Below, one piece after another: positions 1 through 4,878 of a stretch of DNA of 9,323 nucleotides. The DNA is from Propionicimonas sp. (lineage in GTDB: Bacteria; Actinomycetota; Actinomycetes; Propionibacteriales; Propionibacteriaceae). The translations under genes and the position numbers were made by a program. The DNA is taken from assembly GCA_031119515.1 (NCBI GenBank), contig JAVHXR010000038.1, positions 2,939-12,261 on the forward strand, read 5' to 3'. Under the pieces are notes generated by a model. It did no database searches. It saw only the letters and a list, made by a program, of their open reading frames with translations, and was not told the DNA's origin. Each line of letters starts with the position of its first letter. The stretch's first letter is position 1.

Positions 1-170
1 GGGCGGCGCTGGAGGCCACCGAGTTGCGTGCCTTCTGCAAGGAGCGGCTGGCCGGCTACAAGGTGCCGCGGGTGTTCTACCTGATGGACGACTTCCCGCG
101 CTCGATGCTCGGCAAGGTGCTGCGCAAGCAGGTCAAGGACAAGCTGGACGGAGTGACGCCGCTCGCCTGA
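1..170 (+). CDS. Acyl-CoA synthetase / AMP-dependent ligase, C-terminal end (5' truncated by window)
   Basis: Only the last 55 codons are present, read from base 3 to the TGA at 168-170. The fragment reads ...ELRAFCKERLAGYKVPRVFYLMDDFPRSMLGKVLRKQ... This is the C-terminal AMP-binding (AMP-binding_C) subdomain of the ANL superfamily. The KVPR strand is followed by PRSMLGKVLRK, the A10 core motif, whose lysine (K38 of the fragment, in LGK) would be the adenylation lysine. Family knowledge: these enzymes activate carboxylic acids, commonly fatty acids, with ATP and then load them onto CoA. The layout fits long- or medium-chain fatty acyl-CoA ligases (FadD-like), but the substrate-binding domain lies outside the window, so the substrate cannot be read. 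The gene converges on the MFS gene across a repeat-filled gap of 167 bp. Confidence 0.88.
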   Translation, partial: AALEATELRAFCKERLAGYKVPRVFYLMDDFPRSMLGKVLRKQVKDKLDGVTPLA

Positions 171-337
171 GGTCCGGAACCGGTCTCCGGGTCCGTCCCC
201 GGTGAGCCGGTTTCGGAACCGTCCCCGCGAACCGGCTTCGGAACCGTCCCCGCGAACCGGTTTCGGAACCGTCCCCGCGAACCGGCTTCGGAACCGTCCC
301 CGCGAACCGGTTTCGGAACCGTCCCCGCGAGTCAGGG
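171..337. other. Convergent intergenic region (acyl-CoA synthetase / MFS exporter)
   Basis: This is the gap between the two facing TGA codons. Apart from the tandem repeats it holds a short hairpin, CCGGG-TCCGTC-CCCGG, at 187-202. No T-tract follows it on either strand, so no classical intrinsic terminator is visible. The repeat hairpins could stand in for a bidirectional terminator or transcript 3' end, but this is inference. No convincing gene is seen here. Confidence 0.6.
180..331. repeat. 25-bp tandem repeat array (five near-perfect copies, alternating T/C)
   Basis: Five head-to-tail 25-bp copies run at 207-231, 232-256, 257-281, 282-306 and 307-331. Each copy is CCGG-Y-TTCGGAACCG followed by TCCCCGCGAA. 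The copies are identical except for Y at unit position 5, which reads T, C, T, C, T, and the final base of the last copy. The true period is therefore 50 bp, two and a half times. A degenerate 27-nt copy precedes the array at 180-206. Each T unit contains a CGGTT-TCGG-AACCG hairpin with a 5-bp stem. In C units the stem has a C:A mismatch on the plus strand but a G:U wobble on minus-strand RNA. There is no interposed unique sequence, so it is not a CRISPR array. It fills most of the gap between two convergent stop codons. Confidence 0.93.
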
Positions 338-1624
338 TCAGCGAGGCTCCTCGACCAGCTCGAGTTCTGGCTCCTCGTCGGCGCGGTTGCGGGGCCACTC
401 CCAGTTGTTGCGGCGCAACAGGTAGAGACCGGCCAGCAGCACGGCCAGCCCGCAGGCGATCGAGCCGATCGCGATCGTCCAGCGCGGCCCCCAGGCGTCG
501 CCGACCCACCCCAGCAGCGGCGAGCCGATCGGCGTCCCGCCGAGGAAGATCGCACCGTAGAGCGCCATCACCCGTCCCCGCATCTCGGGCTCGGTGGCGA
601 GCTGGACGGACGCGTTCGCCGTCGTCATCACGGTCAGCGCGAGCAGGCCGGTCGGCATCAGCAGCACGACGTACCACTGGTACGTGGGGGCCAGTGCGAG
701 CACCGCCGTGACGACGGTGAACCCTGCCAGCGCCCCCAGGATCAGCCGCAGCCGAAGGTTGGTGCGGCGGGCGGCGAGCAGCCCGGCGGTCAGCGACCCG
801 ATCGCCATGATCGACCCCATCAGGCCGAACTCCTCCGGCCCGACCTCGAACACCGCCGTCGCCATCAGCGAGTTGGTCAGCTGGAAGTTCAGCCCGAACG
901 TGCCGAGCATGAAGACCACGAACATCACGACCATGATCTCCGGGCGCTCCCGGACGTAGCGGACGCCGTCGCGGATCGCACCCCTGGCGCGGGTGACCGG
1001 GGCCGGGGTGAGCTCGGCGGTCCGCATCAGCAGCAGCGCCCCGATCACGGCGGCGAAGCTGAGCGCGTTCAGCAGCAGCGCGAACCCGACGCCCCACCAC
1101 GCGATCGTCAGGCCGGCGACCGCCGGGCCGATCAGCCGGGCGGCGTGGAACGACGTCGTGTTCAGCCCGACCGAGTTGGCGATCATCCCGCGCGGCACCA
1201 TCTCGGGGGCGAACGCCTGCCGGGCAGGCCCGTCGAAGGCGGCCGCGACGCCCTGCAGGGTGGCGAGCAGGTAGACCTGCCACAGCGTCACCGACCCGGC
1301 CAGGACGAGGCCGGCCAGCACCAGGCCGGTGACCATCATCGCGACCTGGGTGGCCAGGAGCACCTTGCGCTTGTCGAACCGGTCGGCAACAGTTCCTGCC
1401 CACGGCGCCAGCAGCGCCGTCGGCAGGAACTGCAGCCCGGTGACGATGCCGAGCGCCAGGGCGGAGTTGTCGGTCAGGATCGTCAGCACCAGCCAGTCCT
1501 GGGCGACGCGGGCCATCCAGGTGCCGATGTTGGAGACGAACCCCCCGGACCAGAACAACCGGTAGTTGCGGACCCCGAAGGACGCGAACATGGCCACCCG
1601 TTCGGTGGCGACGGCTGTGCTCAC
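338..1624 (-). CDS. Major facilitator superfamily exporter (MFS_3 / EntS-like, about 12 TM)
   Basis: The 428-aa inner-membrane protein opens with the pattern typical of MFS_3 (PF05977) exporters: RNYRLFWSGGFVSNIGTWM at residues 19-37, then VAQDWLVL. The MFS motif A lies between TM2 and TM3 as GTVADRFDKRK (77-87). About twelve hydrophobic segments follow, with a charged central loop near residues 210-230. The C-terminal tail is acidic (DEEPELELVEEPR). Family knowledge: relatives are proton-driven exporters of siderophores, antibiotics and other small hydrophobic compounds; the substrate cannot be read here. The start is GTG at 1622-1624, overlapping the MarR stop as GTGA. A weak AGGTG ribosome site lies 5 nt upstream (1630-1634). 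Met12 is an alternative start. Translational coupling with the MarR gene points to regulator-controlled efflux. Confidence 0.9.
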   Translation of the reverse strand: MSTAVATERVAMFASFGVRNYRLFWSGGFVSNIGTWMARVAQDWLVLTILTDNSALALGIVTGLQFLPTALLAPWAGTVADRFDKRKVLLATQVAMMVTGLVLAGLVLAGSVTLWQVYLLATLQGVAAAFDGPARQAFAPEMVPRGMIANSVGLNTTSFHAARLIGPAVAGLTIAWWGVGFALLLNALSFAAVIGALLLMRTAELTPAPVTRARGAIRDGVRYVRERPEIMVVMFVVFMLGTFGLNFQLTNSLMATAVFEVGPEEFGLMGSIMAIGSLTAGLLAARRTNLRLRLILGALAGFTVVTAVLALAPTYQWYVVLLMPTGLLALTVMTTANASVQLATEPEMRGRVMALYGAIFLGGTPIGSPLLGWVGDAWGPRWTIAIGSIACGLAVLLAGLYLLRRNNWEWPRNRADEEPELELVEEPR

Positions 1625-2040
1625 GCGAGCACCTGCCGGTTCAGGATCCCCACCGCCTGGCGCAGCACCTCGCGCTCCTCCTCGGACAGGCCCTGCAGCT
1701 TGGCGTACATCCAGCTGTCCCGGACGCGGGCCACCCTGGCGAGCGCCTCGCGTCCGGCGTCGGTGATCGCCAGCAGCTTGCTGCGGCCGTCGCTGGGGTG
1801 GTCGAAGCGCTCGATCAGCCCCTTCTCGGTGAGGCAGTTGGCAGTCTTGGTGAGGCTCGGCGCGCTGATCCGCTCGAGTTCCGCGAGCTCGCCGGGCGTC
1901 TTCGGGCCCTCCTTCAGCTTGCCCAGCACGCTCACCTCGTGGGGTGGCAGCTCGGCACTGGGTTCGAACCGGACGCGTCGGCTCACCTGCTGGCAGGCGA
2001 TCCGGAGGTCGTAGGCGAGGGAAGTCAGGGCAATGGTCAC
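1621..2040 (-). CDS. MarR-family transcriptional regulator
   Basis: The 139-aa protein has the length and layout of MarR regulators. An N-terminal dimerisation helix is followed by a winged helix-turn-helix: LPPHEVSVLGKLKEG (31-45), then TPGELAELERIS, then the likely recognition helix SAPSLTKTANCLTEKGLI (59-76). The basic wing has the hallmark DGRSKLLAITDAG (84-96). A C-terminal dimerisation helix contains LSEEEREVLRQAV. Family knowledge: MarR dimers bind palindromes at their own promoter and release them when they bind a ligand, commonly derepressing an adjacent efflux pump. Here the downstream gene is an MFS exporter overlapping by 4 bp, and an AT-rich dyad covers the promoter, which fits that scheme. 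The start is GTG at 2038-2040. There is no Shine-Dalgarno, and the -10-like box is only 8 nt upstream, so a leaderless mRNA is likely. The inducer is unknown. Confidence 0.93.
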   Translation of the reverse strand: MTIALTSLAYDLRIACQQVSRRVRFEPSAELPPHEVSVLGKLKEGPKTPGELAELERISAPSLTKTANCLTEKGLIERFDHPSDGRSKLLAITDAGREALARVARVRDSWMYAKLQGLSEEEREVLRQAVGILNRQVLA

Positions 2041-2046
2041 AAATCG

Positions 2047-2076
2047 TTAGTTTAGCTCATTAGTTCAGCTAACTAA
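2047..2076. promoter_or_regulatory. Probable MarR operator (AT-rich dyad with direct repeats)
   Basis: This is an AT-rich island in otherwise very GC-rich DNA. TTAGTTTAGCT (2047-2057) is repeated 13 bp later as TTAGTTCAGCT (2060-2070) with 10 of 11 bases identical. It is followed by AACTAA (2071-2076), the inverse of TTAGTT. Read as a dyad, TTAGTTTAGCT faces AGCTAACTAA (2067-2076) with one base of slippage. The piece TTAG-TTC-AGCTAA (2060-2072) closely resembles the known SlyA/MarR consensus TTAGCAAGCTAA. The site lies just upstream of the MarR start and covers its -10-like box, which suggests autorepression by occlusion. Confidence 0.75.
2049..2054 (-). promoter_or_regulatory. -10 box for marR-MFS operon (probable leaderless promoter)
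   Basis: On the minus strand TAAACT matches the actinobacterial TANNNT -10 consensus and ends 8 nt before the GTG start of the MarR gene. The sequence between (AACGATTT) has no Shine-Dalgarno. A poor -35 candidate, TTTAGT, sits 17 bp further upstream. The box lies inside the left half of the operator dyad. Confidence 0.55.
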
Positions 2077-2084
2077 AGTGGCGG

Positions 2085-2780
2085 TCACCAGGAGCGCAAC
2101 CAGCCGGCGACCGCCGGGTCGGCAAGACTCGGCAGCTGCCAGTCCACCGCGAGATCACCCGGGTGGGTGGGGACCCCGACCACCACGAGCCCCGCCGCCG
2201 CCGCGGCGGCGACCCCGGTGGCCGAGTCCTCGAACGCGACCGCCGACGCCGGCGCCACCCCGAGGCCGGCGCAGGCGGCGAGATAGGGCTCGGGCGCCGG
2301 CTTGGGGAGGCGGACGTCGTCCGCGCTCACCACCACGGCGAACGCCCCGGCCAGCCCCGCCAGCCCGAGCGCGTACTCCACCACCGTCCGCGGCGAGTTG
2401 CTGGCAACGGCGAGCGGGACGTCCCTGCTCACCAGGGCGGACACCAACTCGACGGCGCCCGGCATCGCGCGGGCCTCGCGCTCCAGCAGCAGCCGGACGG
2501 CCACCAGCATCTCGTCGAACAGGTCCGGTTCCCCGCCCGGCTCCCCGAAGGTGGCGGCCATCTTCGCCGCCGCGTCCGCGACGCTGATCCCGAGGTACTC
2601 GGCGCGCTGCTCGGGGCCGTAGGGCAGGCCGCGGCGGGCGAACAGCTCCTCCTCGACCTTCTCCCAGCTCGGCTCGGTGTCGACCAGCAGCCCGTCGCAG
2701 TCGAACACCACCGCCGCCGGCCGGGCGGCCAACCGCTGCGGCCAGGCCGGCGCCGCGGGGCGTCCCCGGTCCAGGCTCAC
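2085..2780 (-). CDS. HAD superfamily hydrolase (beta-phosphoglucomutase / sugar-phosphatase-like)
   Basis: The 231-aa protein has all four HAD motifs. Motif I is VVFDCDGLLVDTEP, with nucleophile D27 and acid/base D29. Motif II is the serine in AVASNS (S127). Motif III is the lysine in RLPKPAPEPY (K160). Motif IV is the acidic pair in AFEDSATG (E184/D185). The small helical C1 cap at about residues 36-105 and the GDGxxxDTEP-like start place it with subfamily IA beta-phosphoglucomutase or sugar-phosphate phosphatase proteins. Family knowledge: Mg-dependent phosphoaspartyl chemistry in the cytoplasm; the substrate cannot be predicted. The frame is open further upstream, but the GTG at 2778-2780 is chosen because it overlaps the CCA stop as GTGA and gives a normal family length. 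The longer reading adds 74 Arg/Gly/Ala-rich residues that are only a shadow of the CCA gene. Confidence 0.87.
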   Translation of the reverse strand: MSLDRGRPAAPAWPQRLAARPAAVVFDCDGLLVDTEPSWEKVEEELFARRGLPYGPEQRAEYLGISVADAAAKMAATFGEPGGEPDLFDEMLVAVRLLLEREARAMPGAVELVSALVSRDVPLAVASNSPRTVVEYALGLAGLAGAFAVVVSADDVRLPKPAPEPYLAACAGLGVAPASAVAFEDSATGVAAAAAAGLVVVGVPTHPGDLAVDWQLPSLADPAVAGWLRSW

Positions 2781-4231
2781 GACCCCGTCCGCTGCTGTTC
2801 GTCCCACCACGCCAACAACTCCTCCCGCGCCCGCTCCGGACCGAGCGGGCCGTCGTCGATCCGCTTCTCCAGCAGGAACCGGTAGGCCTGCCCGACGACC
2901 GGGCCGGGTGCGATCCCGAGCAGCTCCATGATCTGCTGGCCGTCCAGGTCCGGCCGCATCGCGTCCAGCTCCTCCTGCTCGGCGAGCGCCTCGATCCGCC
3001 ACTCCAGTTCCTCGTACACCCGCTGCAGCCGCTGGGCCTTGCGCAGGTTTCGGGTGGTGCAGTCGGACCTGGTCAGGATGTGCAGCCGTTCGAGCTGGTC
3101 GCCGGCGTCGCGCACGTATCGGCGCACCGCCGAATCCGTCCAGTTGCCCTCCCCGTAGCCGTGGAAGCGCAGGTGCAGCTCGATGAGCTTCGCCACCGCC
3201 TTGATCTGCTCGGTGGAGAAGTGCAGTGCCTGCATCCGCTTGCGGGCCAGCTTCGCCCCCACCACGTCGTGGTGGTGGAAGCTCACCTTCCCGCCCGGCT
3301 CGAACCTGCGGGTGCTCGGCTTGCCGATGTCATGCAGCAGCGCGGCCAGCCGGTTCACGAGGTCGGGGGCGTGGCCGCGCTGCCGCTCCAGCACGATCGC
3401 CTGGTCGAGAACCGTGAGCGAGTGCTGGTAGACGTCCTTGTGCCGGTTGTGCTCGTCGCGCTCCATCCGCAGCGCGGGCACCTCGGGCAGCACGACGTCG
3501 GCGACGCCGGTCTCCACCAGCAGGTCGAGGCCGGGACGGGGATCGTCGGTGAGCAGGAGCTTCACCAGCTCGTCCCGGATCCGTTCCGCCGACACGATCT
3601 CGAGGCGGTCGGCCATCGCCGACATCGCCGTCACCACCTCGGGGACGCAGCTGAACCCCAGCTGGGAGGTGAACCGCGCCGCCCGCATGATCCGCAACGG
3701 GTCGTCGGAGAACGAGAGCTCGGCCGCGGCCGGCGTCCGGATCAGGCCGTCCTGCAGGTCGGACAGGCCGCCGAACGGGTCGAGCAGCTCGCCGGTGCGC
3801 ATCGACAGCGCCATCGCGTTGACCGTGAAGTCGCGGCGGACCAGGTCGCCGCCGAGGTGGTCGCCGAACACCACCTCGGGCTTGCGGGAGTGGTCGACGT
3901 AGCTGTCGGCCCGGAAGGTCGTGATCTCGACCAGCAACTGGGTGCCGTCGGCCTCGGTGAGCTGGCAGGCGATCGTGCCGAAGGCGCGTCCCACGTCCCA
4001 GGTGACCGGGGTCACCCTGCGCACCAGGCGCTCGATCTCGTCCGGGCGGGCCGAGGTGGTGAAGTCGAGGTCGGAGGACAGCCGGCCGAGCAGCGCGTCC
4101 CGGACCGAGCCACCGACCAGGTAGAACTCGACGCCCGCCGCCTCGAACAGGCCGACGAGCCGGTTCAGGACAGGGCTTCCCCGGCGGACGGACTCCAGCG
4201 CGGCGCGCTGGCTGGCGGTCAGGTCGGGCAC
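2777..4231 (-). CDS. cca: CCA tRNA nucleotidyltransferase (actinobacterial type, with HD domain)
   Basis: The 484-aa cytoplasmic enzyme adds or repairs the 3' CCA of tRNAs using CTP and ATP. The class II head has LVGGSVRDALLG (38-49), followed by the metal-binding DxD in SDLDFTTSA (D54, D56). EITTFR lies at 102-107 and the conserved DLVRRDFTVNAMA at 129-141. DPFGG and DPLRIMRAARF (177-187) lead into the nucleotide- and tRNA-binding neck. An HD domain follows, with VYQHS (H270) and LLHDIGKP (H300, D301). Length and architecture match mycobacterial PcnA (Rv3907c), although that name suggests a poly(A) polymerase. The start is GTG at 4229-4231. An in-frame TGA lies three codons upstream, so no earlier start is possible. 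There is no Shine-Dalgarno and a TAGACT box sits 8 nt upstream, which suggests a leaderless mRNA. The gene is coupled to the HAD gene by a GTGA overlap. Confidence 0.96.
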   Translation of the reverse strand: MPDLTASQRAALESVRRGSPVLNRLVGLFEAAGVEFYLVGGSVRDALLGRLSSDLDFTTSARPDEIERLVRRVTPVTWDVGRAFGTIACQLTEADGTQLLVEITTFRADSYVDHSRKPEVVFGDHLGGDLVRRDFTVNAMALSMRTGELLDPFGGLSDLQDGLIRTPAAAELSFSDDPLRIMRAARFTSQLGFSCVPEVVTAMSAMADRLEIVSAERIRDELVKLLLTDDPRPGLDLLVETGVADVVLPEVPALRMERDEHNRHKDVYQHSLTVLDQAIVLERQRGHAPDLVNRLAALLHDIGKPSTRRFEPGGKVSFHHHDVVGAKLARKRMQALHFSTEQIKAVAKLIELHLRFHGYGEGNWTDSAVRRYVRDAGDQLERLHILTRSDCTTRNLRKAQRLQRVYEELEWRIEALAEQEELDAMRPDLDGQQIMELLGIAPGPVVGQAYRFLLEKRIDDGPLGPERAREELLAWWDEQQRTGS

Positions 4232-4239
4232 GGCCGGTC

Positions 4240-4245
4240 AGTCTA
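4240..4245 (-). promoter_or_regulatory. -10 box for the cca-HAD operon (probable leaderless promoter)
   Basis: TAGACT on the minus strand fits the TANNNT consensus and is separated by 8 nt (GACCGGCC) from the GTG start of cca. The stretch has no ribosome-binding site. No good -35 is seen at 16-18 bp. It lies in the 45-bp gap after the 112-aa gene, so cca can be transcribed on its own as well as by read-through. Confidence 0.5.
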
Positions 4246-4276
4246 CCGTGGCCGGCCCGGCGGCCGCCGTCCGCCG

Positions 4277-4615
4277 TCAGCGGAGCAGGTAGGGCGTCAG
4301 CGCGGTGGTCACGACGGCGGCGAACTCCTCGCCGGTGCCCCAGTCGAAGCTGAACACGGCGCCCTGCCCGCCCCCGGAGCCGGTGGCCCCCACCCAGGTC
4401 TGGCCGTTCACGTTCTCCAGCACGACCGACAGGCTCGCCCGGCTGGAGTTGCGCATGAAGTACTTCTCGAAGACCAGCATGACGACGTCCCGGCCGTCCG
4501 CGCTGCGGTTGACGTACTCGCCCACGCACTCGACGCTCGACCCGGACGCGAGGACGCGCGTGCGAACCACCTCCGCCGCCTCCAGCGGTGGGATCCCGAT
4601 CGTCAACGTCTGCAC
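4277..4615 (-). CDS. Small conserved-looking protein of unknown function (112 aa)
   Basis: The 112-aa protein starts at GTG 4613-4615, chosen because a strong Shine-Dalgarno GGGAGGA (4621-4627) sits 5 nt upstream. The frame is open further upstream but becomes Arg/Gly/Pro-rich with no RBS. The N-terminus is TLTIGIPPLEAAEVVRTRVL. The middle is a predicted beta-rich stretch (VMLVFEKYFMRNSSRASLSV, about 52-71). A glycine motif GSGGGQG (about 84-90) follows, then FSFDWGTGEEF, and the end is TPYLLR. No signal peptide or membrane segment is seen. The EKYFMR...ASLSV...GSGGGQG...FDWG pattern reminds me of small uncharacterised DUF6054-like proteins of Gram-positive bacteria, but I could not confirm this. 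It lies 45 bp upstream of cca on the same strand and diverges from the DUF6049/murJ pair. Confidence 0.75.
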   Translation of the reverse strand: MQTLTIGIPPLEAAEVVRTRVLASGSSVECVGEYVNRSADGRDVVMLVFEKYFMRNSSRASLSVVLENVNGQTWVGATGSGGGQGAVFSFDWGTGEEFAAVVTTALTPYLLR

Positions 4616-4620
4616 AGCCG

Positions 4621-4627
4621 TCCTCCC
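4621..4627 (-). promoter_or_regulatory. Ribosome binding site of the 112-aa gene
   Basis: GGGAGGA on the minus strand, with a 5-nt spacer (CGGCT) before GTG 4613-4615, is one of the best Shine-Dalgarno sequences in the window. It fixes the start of this otherwise ambiguous small gene and shows it has a leadered transcript, unlike cca and marR. Confidence 0.75.
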
Positions 4628-4671
4628 GTCGTCGGTCTGCCCGTGCCGTCGACTATCCCACGCCCCCGGTC

Positions 4672-4747
4672 CGCCGAGGGCCGGCCTCCACCGCCGAGAG
4701 CCAGCGCCTGAGCAGCGGCCCTCGACGACGAAGGCTGGCCCTCGGCG
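4672..4747. repeat. Long imperfect inverted repeat with a duplicated left arm
   Basis: CGCCGAGGGCCGGCC (4672-4686) faces GGCTGGCCCTCGGCG (4733-4747). Fourteen of 15 bases pair, and the odd one is a G:U wobble if transcribed rightward. T4687/A4732 extends the stem to 16 bp around a 44-nt loop. A second left-arm copy, CGCCGAGAGCCAGC (4692-4705), pairs with the same right arm (4734-4747) with one mismatch. Two mutually exclusive stems are therefore possible. There is no T-tract. Confidence 0.7.
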
Positions 4748-4866
4748 AGCGCGAGTCCTCGATCCCGATCCCGAGCCGGACGCAGCGAAGCCGGGTGGGG
4801 CGCCGCTGGAGCGGGCGGGGTGGCGCGATGGCGCGCGTCCCGGCCCGGGTCCTTCGATGCCGCCCG

Positions 4867-4872
4867 TACGAT
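4867..4872 (+). promoter_or_regulatory. -10 box for the DUF6049-murJ operon (probable leaderless promoter)
   Basis: TACGAT matches TANNNT and is 6 nt (GGAACG) before the GTG at 4879-4881. Transcription would begin at or next to the start codon. No recognisable -35 is seen at the usual spacing. This also argues for GTG 4879 over the upstream in-frame ATG at 4828. Confidence 0.55.
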
Positions 4873-4878
4873 GGAACG

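Larger units (their letters stand above)
4616..4878. other. Divergent intergenic region, no gene seen
   Basis: The 263-bp spacer between the 112-aa gene and the DUF6049-like gene must hold promoters for both directions. Reading frames stay open here only because of high GC; their products are Arg/Pro/Ser-rich with no recognisable domain. No NUDIX signature (GX5EX7REUXEEXGU) is visible in any frame I checked. A weak minus-strand -10 candidate, GATAGT (4652-4657), could serve the 112-aa gene. The main structure is the inverted repeat described separately. The region near 4760-4790 has short CGATCCCGATCCCGAG direct repeats of no clear meaning. Confidence 0.6.

Noticed and set aside
187..202. Rho-independent terminator for the acyl-CoA synthetase gene
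   Set aside because: Only a 5-bp stem with no following T-tract; too weak to call.
180..331. CRISPR array
   Set aside because: Copies are directly adjacent with no spacers, and no cas gene is nearby.
133..555. Repeat-encoded protein on the minus strand (FRNRFAGTVPKP-type repeats)
   Set aside because: It simply translates the tandem repeat and the out-of-frame MFS gene end. No RBS, and the composition is Arg/Ser-rich.
2085..3002. Longer HAD protein with 74 extra N-terminal residues
   Set aside because: The extra part is an out-of-frame Arg/Gly/Ala-rich reading of the cca 3' end. GTG 2778-2780 gives the normal family length.
3080..4711. 543-codon plus-strand open frame opposite cca
   Set aside because: His/Arg/Gln-rich antisense shadow. 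It runs through two well-supported minus-strand genes.
4588..4878. N-terminal extension of the DUF6049-like protein
   Set aside because: It would place about 97 Arg/Ser/Pro-rich residues before the signal peptide. The -10 box and GTG at 4879 fit better.
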